From the NCBI GenBank assembly GCA_951813255.1, contig OX638353.1, forward strand, positions 3,334,782 through 3,398,781: DNA of 64,000 nucleotides, given 5' to 3'. The notes below the pieces were generated by a model, which saw only the letters and a list, made by a program, of their open reading frames with translations, had not been told where the DNA came from and did no database searches. Both the position numbers and the translations under genes were made by a program. Numbering within the stretch: the first letter of the stretch is position 1; each line of letters begins with the position of its first letter. The stretch is from an uncultured Dehalococcoidia bacterium. GTDB lineage: Bacteria; Chloroflexota; Dehalococcoidia; Lucifugimonadales; JAAXIE01. Shown piece after piece: positions 1 to 8,800 of this stretch.

Positions 1-1
1 G

Positions 2-130
2 ATGAGTTGGGCAGTTGAGAAAAATCCCTTCGAAGTCTCTGAGGATCAGCTTCACAATGCTGCGTTGATCCACGAACGGTTTCGACAGGTTATTCAGCAT
101 ACCGCGTCCCAAATGCCTCCAAGTGCTTAG
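2..130 (+). CDS. 3' end of an unidentified gene or short ORF
   Basis: An open frame runs from the left edge of the window to TAG at 128-130 and encodes 42 residues. It has an ATG at position 2, but the window begins there, so the true start may lie outside. The peptide is polar (motifs FEVSEDQLHNAALIHERF and QHTASQMPPSA) and shows no recognisable domain. It could be the C-terminus of a longer protein, since the frame is open to the edge. I assign no function. Confidence 0.35.
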   Translation: MSWAVEKNPFEVSEDQLHNAALIHERFRQVIQHTASQMPPSA

Positions 131-188
131 GGGCCCGCATCGGCATCTGTACGAGTTGGGCGTCGCGCCCGAGTTCGATGAGCCCCTG

Positions 189-626
189 TCAGGGGATGCT
201 GGTTCCCCAGTCGTCGGCTACGTCACGCCAGTGGGCAAGCTGGGCTAGCTCTTGACTATAGTCACGTATTCCCTTTTCACATGTAGGTGGTGGTACGACT
301 AGGGTGTGGTAGGGATTGGGTGGATTCTCCGTCGGCGCAGCCCGTACCACAAGGCCCTCGGCCCGGACTAGCCGGACGGGAAGCACTACCCACCCATCAA
401 AAAAAGGATCGCGCCGCCCGTTGTTATTGTGTCGGCGTATGCCAAGGCTCACAGAAGCAGTATATCCTGCTTTTGAGAGGCGGTCGGCCGAGATAGAGGG
501 GTCCCCTTCCCGTGCAGGCAGAACCGGAGGCCCTTCGCCAGGTCGAGCCTCTCTCCAGGTCTGTGCCTTTCGCTTGACTGCGATAGTCTGCCCTACCTGT
601 TCATCATCATGAACAGGAGTGGTCAT
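189..626 (-). CDS. Hypothetical protein, third gene of a coupled trio
   Basis: A 145-residue protein of unknown function. Its ATG overlaps the stop codon of the preceding gene in an ATGA arrangement at 623-626, which implies translational coupling in a three-gene minus-strand operon (first gene at 1869, last ending at 189). The protein is Pro/Arg rich, with a basic N-terminal half (VKRKAQTWREARPGEG) and a hydrophobic strand-like stretch (GWVVLPVRLV). No signal peptide, membrane segment or catalytic motif is visible. Coupling to the two upstream unknowns suggests a shared process or complex; that is inference from layout only. Confidence 0.55.
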   Translation of the reverse strand: MTTPVHDDEQVGQTIAVKRKAQTWREARPGEGPPVLPAREGDPSISADRLSKAGYTASVSLGIRRHNNNGRRDPFFDGWVVLPVRLVRAEGLVVRAAPTENPPNPYHTLVVPPPTCEKGIRDYSQELAQLAHWRDVADDWGTSIP

Positions 627-1204
627 ACGATACCCTGTACCTGCTTCATGAAGTCGCCCAGTTCCTGCACTTGAATTGTACGAGGTGGGCCAACTGTGCC
701 CCTCTCAAGGAACGTGTATTCCACCTCTTCTTCACCGCCAGGACAGTAGCCCCAGACTGACCCTCGTGGCCCAGTTGACGTGAGGACGATTCCTCCATAC
801 GGGAAAGGATGAACTCCAATGGGTTGGGGTAGAGTTCGGAACATAGTCCTCAGAGGCCCTCCCGCATAGTTGATGGTTTCTTGGGAGGGTTGGGTGTATT
901 CCATCTCGTCAGCGTATGTACATATCTGCCGGAGGTCGGTCAATGCCTCGCGGAATCGGTAATCCCCGTCCGCGACATTCACGTAGTAGCGCAATAGCTG
1001 CGCCGCCCGCCGTGGGTTGACCTGTCTGCCCCACGCTGTCCGTATGACCTCTTGGATTTGCTCAGAGGTCACCAACTGATGATGACGATTCGGGCGATGC
1101 CCTCGAACAACGTCAGAACTACTGTTGCGGAACAGAGATTCCCACCACTTATCGGAGACATCAGCGGGGATAGGAACAACCGGTTCATCAACCCATGTCG
1201 TCAT
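623..1204 (-). CDS. Hypothetical protein, second gene of a coupled trio
   Basis: A 193-residue protein of unknown function. It overlaps its upstream neighbour by ATGA (1201-1204) and its downstream neighbour in the same way. The N-terminal part looks helical (EQIQEVIRTAWG, PRRAAQLLRYYVNVADGDY). The C-terminal half is strand-like and ends in a short helix (ELGDFMKQVQGIV). I see no Walker, nuclease or membrane motif. The tight operon places it between two other unknowns, next to a decayed gene fragment, so the block may be accessory DNA. Confidence 0.6.
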   Translation of the reverse strand: MTTWVDEPVVPIPADVSDKWWESLFRNSSSDVVRGHRPNRHHQLVTSEQIQEVIRTAWGRQVNPRRAAQLLRYYVNVADGDYRFREALTDLRQICTYADEMEYTQPSQETINYAGGPLRTMFRTLPQPIGVHPFPYGGIVLTSTGPRGSVWGYCPGGEEEVEYTFLERGTVGPPRTIQVQELGDFMKQVQGIV

Positions 1205-1869
1205 TCTGCCCCTCCTTGCAGGCTCTTAACTATTTCTTCCAGTTGCTCTCGCAGGTCCACTAAGTGGTTCATCAATTCCTCATTCGAGGGTAGCGGTGCA
1301 CTCTCGAATGCGAGTGTTAGTTCCAAGAACAGCTTGTTCGAGGAGGAATCATTGAACCGGGGTTCCAGGGCCACTTGCCATGTGCGCCCAGTACTGTCAT
1401 TCATGGCGAGCGTGCCGGAACCTGCTCTCACATCCAACGTGCCCAGGGTTGGCGGAAACAGTCGCTTGGCCAAGAATACGACGGCCGGTTGCTCTAATTG
1501 GCAGACCGCCTCAATGCGATAGTCGAATCTTGCATCCTTGCCCTCTTGCGCATCATCAGAGCATGAGAGTACCTTATGTAATGTACCTGCGAAGCTTCCA
1601 ACGTCGTCGCCAGGGTAATCTTTGGTGATGCTGGAGCGTGGAAAGGACAAGTCCATAGTAATGCGGTCTCGCTCAAGCACTATCTCGCGCCCTGCTTCAG
1701 GCATTCCAGGGGTTTCCAGAGGATTTCTCGGCATCCCAAGGATGACCCCGTGACTAACAGGTGCTACCTCTGTATCAGTCTGTTCCTCGAACTGTTTCAA
1801 TTCGTGCCGGTCTCGCAGGAGCCGCAGGTCGAAGAAAGTAGCACGCAACCTGAGTATCTCAACGGGCAT
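1201..1869 (-). CDS. Hypothetical protein, first gene of a coupled trio
   Basis: I start this 222-residue protein at the ATG at 1869 because a strong Shine-Dalgarno (GGGAGGAG) lies just upstream. The same frame is open further upstream, but that stretch is the tail of a decayed gene. The sequence alternates short strands (VEILRLRATFFDLRLL, GVILGMPRNP, RTWQVALEPRF) and ends in a charged helix (LVDLREQLEEIVKSLQGG) that could form a coiled coil. The overall shape is that of a beta-rich scaffold with a C-terminal helix. No family is recognised with confidence. It leads the coupled operon that ends at 189. Confidence 0.6.
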   Translation of the reverse strand: MPVEILRLRATFFDLRLLRDRHELKQFEEQTDTEVAPVSHGVILGMPRNPLETPGMPEAGREIVLERDRITMDLSFPRSSITKDYPGDDVGSFAGTLHKVLSCSDDAQEGKDARFDYRIEAVCQLEQPAVVFLAKRLFPPTLGTLDVRAGSGTLAMNDSTGRTWQVALEPRFNDSSSNKLFLELTLAFESAPLPSNEELMNHLVDLREQLEEIVKSLQGGAE

Positions 1870-1970
1870 AGATTCTCCTCCCAATAGAACTGGGCATGTA
1901 ATTTGAAGGTTGCAGCATAAAATATCACCCCAGGGGGGAGCTTGAACACCCCTAGGGCGGGCACGTTCTA

Positions 1971-2393
1971 TTACAGTATATCCCATGAACCGGCTTCCAT
2001 CCTCATGTAACACGCCTCATGTAACACGCAGTATGAAAGCCGGGCTTCAGCTACCGCTTGGCCTACGTCGTAAGCCTCTTCCACCGCATGTGGGTACTTT
2101 AGGGCAACCGCCGCCTCAATGCTTCTTGGCTCATCGGCGACCCTCAGGCCAAGCCGTTCCACTGCATCCTTCTCTACTTCCGCTCCCGGCTCGTACTCAG
2201 CCTCCACCGCCACCGGCGACCGCCCAGATGCCGTTATCAGCACATCAGCATGACGCCCTGGATGGTCGGGGAAAGGTCTGCGTGTTCTCGGAACGCACCT
2301 CGCACGTAGGCAGCATCCCCTTCAACAGGTTCCCCAAGCATTGTTCGCGTTCGGTTCTATCTGGTTCGGCATCGCAGTTCGATGTTACCACGC
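1971..2393 (-). pseudogene. Decayed N-terminal fragment of a large protein with a nuclease-like module
   Basis: Translating two minus-strand frames gives one continuous protein beginning: CLGNLLKGMLPTCEVRSENT, then, after a frame change near 2265-2275, PDHPGRHADVLITASGRSP, VAVEAEYEPGAEVEKDA and ARLSYCVLHE. The ADVLI...VEAE pattern resembles the core of a PD-(D/E)XK-like module. A 14-bp tandem duplication (CCTCATGTAACACG twice, 2001-2028) breaks the frame again; removing one copy joins CVLHE to EDGSRF. The gene is then cut off around 1985. From memory, similar N-termini occur on large restriction or DNA-methylase proteins of Chloroflexota; treat that identity as tentative. The frame change and duplication are directly visible. 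Confidence 0.55.
2001..2028. repeat. 14-bp perfect tandem duplication
   Basis: CCTCATGTAACACG is repeated twice without spacer. Its length is not a multiple of three, so it shifts the frame of the decayed gene it lies in. A recent slippage duplication is the simplest explanation. Confidence 0.9.
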
Positions 2394-2556
2394 CCCATTT
2401 CGCCCCCGCACCGCCAAAATGTCACACCCCCATCCCCATGCCACCAACCCCTTGCCAAACCACCCCGAACTAATGTACCATATCCCACATGATGAACGCA
2501 CTCAACACATCCCTGAACACCCGCGCCACCCCGTCCCAAGCCCCACTCTCCCCTCC

Positions 2557-2645
2557 GTTCGCCCTGAGCGTAGTGGCGCAGTCAACACAACCTCCAAGCC
2601 ACCAAGCGCGGAGGTTGTCTTGACTGCGCCACGGAGTCGAAGGGC
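2557..2645. repeat. REP-like element split by a 23-bp inverted-repeat insert
   Basis: The outer sequence GTTCGCCCTGAGCGTAGTGG and AGTCGAAGGGC forms a familiar GTTCGCCCTGAGC...GTCGAAGGGC type intergenic repeat (outer arms GCCCT/AGGGC). Between its halves lies a hairpin with arms 2573-2595 and 2610-2632, 23 bp each with one mismatch, and a 14-nt loop. Related, uninterrupted or decayed copies occur at 10795-10831, 10971-11010 and 11024-11060. The insert behaves like a small palindromic element nested in a REP. Confidence 0.7.
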
Positions 2646-2720
2646 CAGAAGCCTGCACACCCCGGTCCCCGCCACGGAGGCCCGGATCCCCTTGGCAAAA
2701 GCCCCCCCAAAGACCCCATC

Positions 2721-2930
2721 AAAAATGTCACACTGTGACATCTCTCCAGCTACGAAAATGTCACAAATGTCACATTTCCCAAAATCTGTGACATTTTTCG
2801 TATCTGAAAAATGTCACACCCTGCCCGTATCTGGCCCAGCTAGCAAAATGTCACAAATGACACACTGTTCAGCTACAAAAACGCGATTTTAGCTACGATC
2901 GCTGTGACTTTGTGACATTTCCCCATCCCC
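2721..2930. repeat. Cluster of TGTGACA/TGTCACA motifs
   Basis: This stretch upstream of the MetE-like gene contains about eight copies of TGTGACA or its complement TGTCACA, mostly within the contexts AAAATGTCACA and GTGACATTTT. One pair forms a perfect 17-bp palindrome, ATGTCACA-C-TGTGACAT, at 2725-2741. A further copy lies at 2418-2424. The recurring AGCTAC(G/A)AAAA context next to the motif reappears near 11190. It may be a regulator-binding array for the downstream gene or a decayed repeat family. Confidence 0.55.
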
Positions 2931-2984
2931 TACCGCTCCCCTAAAATCACCCCAACCCCGCCATCCCACCACCGGGAGGACACC

Positions 2985-4181
2985 ATGAAGCGCAGCACCG
3001 ACCGCATCCTCACCACCTTCGCCGGCAGCCTCGCCCGCCCCCCTAGCCTCCTCGACCTCATGAGCGCCCGCGAGCGCGGCGAACCCTACAACCAGACCTC
3101 CTACGACTCCGCCATCCAGACCGCCGTGGACGACGTCGTCCGCCAGCAGGTCGAGGCCGGCGTCGACATCGTCTGCGACGGCGAGCAGGGCAAGCCCGGC
3201 TTCTTCACCTACGTCGCCGAGCGCCTCGCCGGCTTTGAGTCCGTCACCGACCAGCCCGACTCCGGCCCTTGGGCAGGCTCCCGCGAAACCCTAGCCTTCC
3301 CCGAGTTCTACAACTGGTTCGCCGGACCCGGTGCCGGATCTGGAGGTAGCGGTGTCCGCCGCATCGCTGCCCCCTTCGCCCTCGTCTGCAAGGGCCCCAT
3401 CACCTACCGCGGCCACGAGGCCGTCCAGCGCGACATCGCCACCCTCAAGGCCGCCGTCGACAAGCTCGACGTCTCCCCCGAAGAGGTCTTCATGCCCGCC
3501 AGCTCCCCCACCAACATCGAGGGCCCCCGCCGCAACGAGTACTACTCCACCCAGGAGGAGTACGTCTACGCCATCGCCGACGCCATGCGCGAGGAGTACC
3601 ACGCCATCGTCGACGCCGGCTTCCTCCTCCAAGTCGACGACCCTCGCCTCCTCACCTATTACGTCGTCAACCCCGGCCTCTCCGTCGACGACTGCCGCCG
3701 CTGGGCCGAGGTCCGCGTCGACGCCCTCAACCACGCCCTCCGCGACATCCCCGTCGACCGCATCCGCTTCCACACCTGCTACGGCATAAACATCGGCCCC
3801 CGCATCCACGAGATCGACCTCAAGGACATCGTCGACATCCTCCTCCGCATCAAGGCCTCCGCCTACTCCTTCGAGGGCGCCAACCCCCGCCACGAACACG
3901 AATACCAAGTGTGGGAAGACGTCAACCTCCCCGACGACAAGGTCCTCATCCCCGGCGTCATCACCCACTCCACCAACCTCGTCGAGCACCCCGAGCTCGT
4001 CGCCCAGCGCCTCCTCCGCTACGCCTCCATCGTCGGCCGCGAACGCGTCATCGGCGGCTCCGACTGCGGCTTCTCCTCCCAAGCCACCACCGAACCCGAA
4101 GTCCACCCCTCCGTCGTATGGCTCAAATTCCAAGCCATGGCCCAAGGCGCCCAACTAGCCTCCCAGCGCCTCTGGCCCTGA
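2985..4181 (+). CDS. Cobalamin-independent methionine synthase-like (MetE C-terminal domain) protein
   Basis: This 398-residue protein has the single barrel of the MetE C-terminal/UROD-like fold, about half the length of full MetE, so it lacks the N-terminal homologous domain. Zinc-ligand positions of the family are visible: His and Cys in FHTCYG (about 263/265), Glu in SFEGAN (about 297) and Cys in GGSDCGF (361). Such stand-alone proteins transfer methyl groups from folate or corrinoid donors to thiols; the acceptor is not known here. The start has GGGAGGA five nt upstream. The coding strand uses C-ending codons almost exclusively, so a long antisense frame is open too. It is followed by a protease gene on the same strand. 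Confidence 0.8.
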   Translation: MKRSTDRILTTFAGSLARPPSLLDLMSARERGEPYNQTSYDSAIQTAVDDVVRQQVEAGVDIVCDGEQGKPGFFTYVAERLAGFESVTDQPDSGPWAGSRETLAFPEFYNWFAGPGAGSGGSGVRRIAAPFALVCKGPITYRGHEAVQRDIATLKAAVDKLDVSPEEVFMPASSPTNIEGPRRNEYYSTQEEYVYAIADAMREEYHAIVDAGFLLQVDDPRLLTYYVVNPGLSVDDCRRWAEVRVDALNHALRDIPVDRIRFHTCYGINIGPRIHEIDLKDIVDILLRIKASAYSFEGANPRHEHEYQVWEDVNLPDDKVLIPGVITHSTNLVEHPELVAQRLLRYASIVGRERVIGGSDCGFSSQATTEPEVHPSVVWLKFQAMAQGAQLASQRLWP

Positions 4182-4242
4182 CCCCCGCCGTCAGGTGGTA
4201 TCATTCGCTCCTAAACGTCGCACCATATCCTAGGAGGTTCCC

Positions 4243-4602
4243 GTGGGTGTCTTTGAAGTCGCCATCGCCGTCGGTCACCCTGACGGCGGCGACCTAGCCC
4301 CGCTCACTGCCGTCGTTGATACCGGGGCCGACCACACCATGCTCCCCTCCTCCCTTCTCGCCGGTCTCAGCATCCCCGAAACTGAGCGGACTTACTGGAG
4401 CCTTGCCGACGGTAGCGAGATCGAGTTGGGCTACGGCATCGCCCGCATCGCCATCGACCAACGCGAGTATCCCTGCCCCGTCATCTTTGGCCCCGAAGAC
4501 CAATACCTCCTCGGTGCCACCACCCTCGAAATCTTCAACCTCTCCGTCGAGCCCCGCGCCCGTCAGCTCACCCGCCGCCTTTTCCGCGGCCGCCCCATCT
4601 GA
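4243..4602 (+). CDS. Retropepsin-like (clan AA) aspartic protease
   Basis: A 119-residue protein with the single-lobe aspartic protease signature VVDTGADHTMLP; the catalytic Asp is residue 26. A second family element, YLLGATTLEIFNLSVE, corresponds to the late hydrophobic-hydrophobic-Gly motif. One lobe of this size acts as a homodimer in retropepsins. It starts at GTG 4243 with AGGAGG eight nt upstream. No signal peptide is visible, so it probably acts in the cytoplasm on an unknown substrate. It lies 61 bp downstream of the MetE-like gene and before a bidirectional terminator. Confidence 0.8.
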   Translation: MGVFEVAIAVGHPDGGDLAPLTAVVDTGADHTMLPSSLLAGLSIPETERTYWSLADGSEIELGYGIARIAIDQREYPCPVIFGPEDQYLLGATTLEIFNLSVEPRARQLTRRLFRGRPI

Positions 4603-4626
4603 GTCCCTGACCCCAAACCAAAAAAG

Positions 4627-4654
4627 AAAGAGGGCCGGATGTCCGGCCCTCTTT
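4627..4654. terminator. Bidirectional hairpin terminator
   Basis: A perfect 13-bp stem (AAAGAGGGCCGGA, 4627-4639, with its complement at 4642-4654) and a 2-nt loop. On the minus strand it is followed by a T-rich tract (CTTTTTTGG). It sits between the convergent protease and VOC genes. Confidence 0.85.
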
Positions 4655-4687
4655 CCCAGATCCAACCAGCCTAGCGAAATCCGCTAC

Positions 4688-5215
4688 CTAATCCCCAACC
4701 CCAGCCTCAGCCTTCAACGTCTCCATCAAATCAGCATACTCCGCCCTCGGGAACTGCTCCCCGTTCGGCACCCTCATCATGTCCGTGAAAATCTCCAGCC
4801 TGTTCCCGTCCGGATCACTGAAGTACACACTCCGCGACCCGCTCCCATTGAAGTTCTTCCCGTCCCCCTCGAACCCGTGCACCAGCGGCCCCGCCACTAT
4901 CTTCGCCCCCTTCGCCCTCAGATGCGTCACTGCCCGCAGAAACTCGTCCCGGTTGCTCACCTCAAAGCTGATCTGCTGTACCAGACGCTCCGGCATCTCC
5001 GCAGACTCCACATCCACCCCCGCCGGCGCCTTCCCGATCACAAAATTGTGGTGCTCCTCATCAAACCGCATGAACGCCCCTACCACTTCGCCTTCCCCAT
5101 CCCTCCTCAACGCCGTCACCGTGAACCCCATCACATCCGTGTAGAAATCCAGCGACCTCTGCACATCCGCCACTAGTATCCCCACATGCCCTATCTTCTT
5201 CACCGATATTGCCAT
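4688..5215 (-). CDS. VOC (glyoxalase/bleomycin-resistance fold) family protein
   Basis: A 175-residue protein with two beta-alpha-beta-beta-beta modules. Module one opens with KKIGHVGILVADVQRSLDFY (metal-ligand His 10). Module two holds QQISFEVSNRDEF and ends in SVYFSDPDGNRLEIFTD, where the Glu of RLEIF is the usual metal ligand. These features fit extradiol dioxygenase or lactoylglutathione-lyase-like members; the substrate cannot be read. AGGAGGG lies upstream of the ATG. It is convergent with the protease gene across a shared terminator. Confidence 0.85.
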   Translation of the reverse strand: MAISVKKIGHVGILVADVQRSLDFYTDVMGFTVTALRRDGEGEVVGAFMRFDEEHHNFVIGKAPAGVDVESAEMPERLVQQISFEVSNRDEFLRAVTHLRAKGAKIVAGPLVHGFEGDGKNFNGSGSRSVYFSDPDGNRLEIFTDMMRVPNGEQFPRAEYADLMETLKAEAGVGD

Positions 5216-5853
5216 GCCAGCCCTCCTCTTATCGGGTCATATTCTCCGCCCACCATTATACCCCCTTCCATCACCCCCTCCTTCCAGCCCGAACCTGGGG
5301 AGCCCCAGACAACATTCCGCAGCGGGAGATCATGGCCCGGGTTGATCCCCTAAGGCCGCGGCATAGCCCCCAACGCCTACGGTCCTGACTCCAGGTTAAT
5401 GCCGTAGAGCGCAATCCTTGGGCTTGCCCGCGACCCAGTCCCCAGCTGCCCCAACAGCGACGTAAAACGCCATCCCCTAGCACTCTCATAGCTTGACATA
5501 GCTGTAACCCCCACGTATCATTCCACGCGAGCCGCGCCACATAGCGATGCACCTGCGCCGCTTGGCTCAATACCGCCTCCAACAATGGGCGGTGCGCAAC
5601 GGGTGCCTAGGTGGACTGGTCACAAGCAGCGGGAAGCCCATATAGGATGGAGACGGGAGCCCACGTAATCCCCCCCAAACTGCTGAATATGGCTAATATG
5701 TAACCTTGACACCCCTTTCGCATAGGTGTTATCAAGTATATCGGTGCAACACCGCACAGTGCGGGAGTATGCCGCGCACCTGTGTTGTGGCAAAGTAAAT
5801 CTTAGAGAACTCCAAGCCAAGCCCGGCACCAACAACAGATCGAGGGGGATACA
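5216..5853. other. Gene-free interval upstream of the large surface protein
   Basis: Frames open in this stretch have implausible composition (Trp/Arg/Gly rich) and no ribosome-binding site, so I do not call a gene. It contains the candidate promoter at 5706-5734. Confidence 0.5.
5706..5734 (+). promoter_or_regulatory. Candidate sigma70-type promoter
   Basis: TTGACA at 5706-5711, a 17-bp spacer and TTATCA at 5729-5734. It lies about 120 bp before the surface-protein start. The -35 is perfect; the -10 matches moderately. Confidence 0.45.
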
Positions 5854-8800
5854 GTGAGACTCAATCGTAAGTGGCTCTACCTTGGTGGACTCGTAACAAT
5901 CCTGACCTTGTTGCTTACACTCACCTGGGTCCTCCCGGCAGGTGCCGTCGGCCATTTGGACAGGGGTAGCCTTAGCACAGACGACGGCTATGTCAGCCCC
6001 GATCCCGACGTCGCAGACGGCGACATGATAGAGGTCACCCTGGCTAACTCTGACCTGGACCTCTATAGCACGGTTGAGGATGGTGGTGACATCGGCCCCG
6101 TCACCCTTACGCTCAATAGCGACATCATCGCCGTAACGTATGGGGCAGTCACGGTAGACATCCTGGATGGGAACTCCACAGATAATTTGCTGACCGTCGA
6201 CCTTAACGGCGCTGTGGTGACGGATGTCTTGCCCATTGCCGGTACCGTGAGCATCGACTACGGGCCGAGCGGCAAGTCTAGTGTCACCTCTGGGCAGGTC
6301 GGCTCCCCCAGCATCAGGAATCGTGCTGATGGCATCATCGAGTTTCCAATAAACGCTAACCTTGTTATGGGCGATACTATCGTTCTGGCTTACGAGACCT
6401 CGCCCCAAGAGACGGCCCTGCTCAATGCCTCCGGTGATTCGGGCAATTTCGAAGTCCTGGCCGTAGAGGATGCGGCCGGGCCCTCTGGTGACTACACGGC
6501 CACCGTAATGGCTTCTGAAGAAGTCGTCATCAAGATGAATTCAAGTGTCGCCGGGAACAGCCCCGGCATCATCCACGAGCAGCACCTCGTCCCCAGCGGC
6601 CTGAGTGGATATATCGAGGTGGATGACGAACCGGTAACCAAGTTCTATACCGATGCAACTTTCGCAGAAGAAGTGGTTATCCCTGATGCTGGGTTCACTG
6701 GAGATATGTGGATACAATTAGCCAAGCCTCCGGTGCGCAATGCATCATTGGACGCCGCGGGCCGCTTTGCCATTGACAATACCGCTGTAGCTGTATCCAC
6801 CACCGGCGCGAATCCCAGCGACCCAGACACCGGCATAATAAAATTGGCTGCCACGAATTTCAGCGATGATGAGATTGAAGTTTCATACTTTGGGTCCGAC
6901 TCCTTCTACATTGAGGTAGACCACGGCCCCATTCAGAACATAGACGACGTAGAAATTGTTGTGCCCATTGTTGACACGGATGATGAGTCAACGATCGATG
7001 ACAAGCTGCAGGTCATCAGCCTCAGCAATGGTGTGGACGACACCTGTCAGGACTGCCGCATACGCATAGGCGTCGTGACTCCCCCTACCGACGGTGACGA
7101 GCCTACGGCTTTACCCTCTCGCATTAGCGTCTTGGGGATTAGCTACGAGGGTTCCGAGCGCGTCGCTTTGCAAGATGACTTGGCGGGCGGTGCCACGTTC
7201 ACTGCCACGCTGGACTTCGACCCGGCCAATGCAAGTGGTGACAAAAACTCCGATGACGAAGACATCATTGACGCCGATGACATCGCCATTGTAGCGGTGG
7301 GTGGCAACCTTCGTGGAGTAGGGATGGTCACGGTAACGAGCGTTGACGGTCGTAACGTCCAATTTGAACTGTCCCAGAATCCGTTCACCGGCGGAGACAC
7401 CGAATCGGCCGGTGCTACTATTGACTTGGCTTACGCCCTGAGAGTCGGGGCTAATCCTCAAAACGCTCTCATCCCTGACGCATCAGATCGCCCGATCATA
7501 GCAGTGGCTGCTGGATCGCGTGTGGCCTTCACCTCAGACAACGATCGGGCAACCGTGGACGCTGAGGTAGACGGGCCAGCATTCGCTAGTCCTAGCCCAG
7601 CCCACAATGGCGCTACCGATGACGACGCTCAGGTAATCTCAGTCGATGTCACCGACGAGTTGGCTGGCGTGGACAAGGATTCGATTGAGTTCAGTGTCTC
7701 GGTGGGCGGGGGCGGACCCCTCACGGTTTCCAATGAGGACCTTGATTTCTCCGAGGTCACTGGCGGGTATCGTGCATCCATAGCCTTGGACGATATCGAC
7801 GATGTGCCCAACATCAGGGCTAGCGAAACCACAGCCGTGGAGTGGTACGCCATGGCCAATGACAATGCCGGCAACTCCAGCAGGAGCGACTCCGACGGCG
7901 ACACGGACGGCGACCAGGACTTCACCTTCAACGTCGACGGTGAGAACCCTACCATTTTGCGGGTTTACACCGGCGACTGGTTTGACAGCGCCGCCGAGAC
8001 GGTCAAAGGGGATCGGCGTATCGGCGTAGACGATTACCTGCCCGGAGCCTCCAACAACGGCAGCATCCGCGTGGTCTTCGACGAGCGTGTTGATGGCGCC
8101 ACTATCTCGGCTGACGACTTCAGCGTAGACGGCGCTGCTCCCACCAGCGCGGAGTGGTACGGCGAAGGCGACCCCCCGGGCGACGAGTCTCACATCGGCC
8201 AGAGCGTGTTCCTCGCGGTCCCGGCAATGGCTGCTGACAGCACCCCGACCGTAAGGATAGTCGGCTCCGTGTCCGACGTGGCCGGCAATGCCACTGATTC
8301 GGGCACGAAGGTTGCCGATGATGGTATCGCTCCTATGGCAACACTGAGCGTTGACAACGCTCTAAGCCAGGAGAAAGTCACCGTAACTGTCCAGACAGAC
8401 GAGCGTATCAGGACCCTTAGCCCCGAACTGTCTCTCTTCATCTCCAACGGTCCAGAGATGGGAGATGAGAGCGACACCTTCACCGTGGAACATGAGGACC
8501 CCGACGACACCGACACGCCTCTAGTTCTGCGGGATGCTGATGGAAACCCCCTGCACTCCAGCGGCGAGATTGAAGCTGGTGACGAATTGGTGCTGCGTCT
8601 GAGCAAGGCACCCATACTCGATAGCAATGGGGATGGGGAAGTCAATCACGACGACGTGGCCGTATCCACTGAACCCACGGGTCTCGTCACTGAAGTAGAC
8701 GATGGAGTCAATGCGAAGACCGGAGAAGTCAGGGTGACCGTTGGCAGCGCTGATCTGGAAGAGGGCGATGAGATCACTGTCGACTACAGTGGCACCGACG

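Larger units (their letters stand above)
2394..2984. other. Gene-free interval rich in repeats
   Basis: No credible gene is visible here. The interval holds the split REP-like element, the TGTGACA motif cluster and a C-rich leader that ends in the Shine-Dalgarno GGGAGGA immediately before the ATG at 2985. Confidence 0.6.

Noticed and set aside
3291..4154. 287-codon antisense frame inside the MetE-like gene
   Set aside because: It is a by-product of C-ending codons on the sense strand; it is nearly all Gly, Val, Asp, Ala and Glu and matches nothing.
5271..5585. 104-codon minus-strand frame
   Set aside because: Trp/Arg/Gly-rich composition, no ribosome-binding site and no motif.
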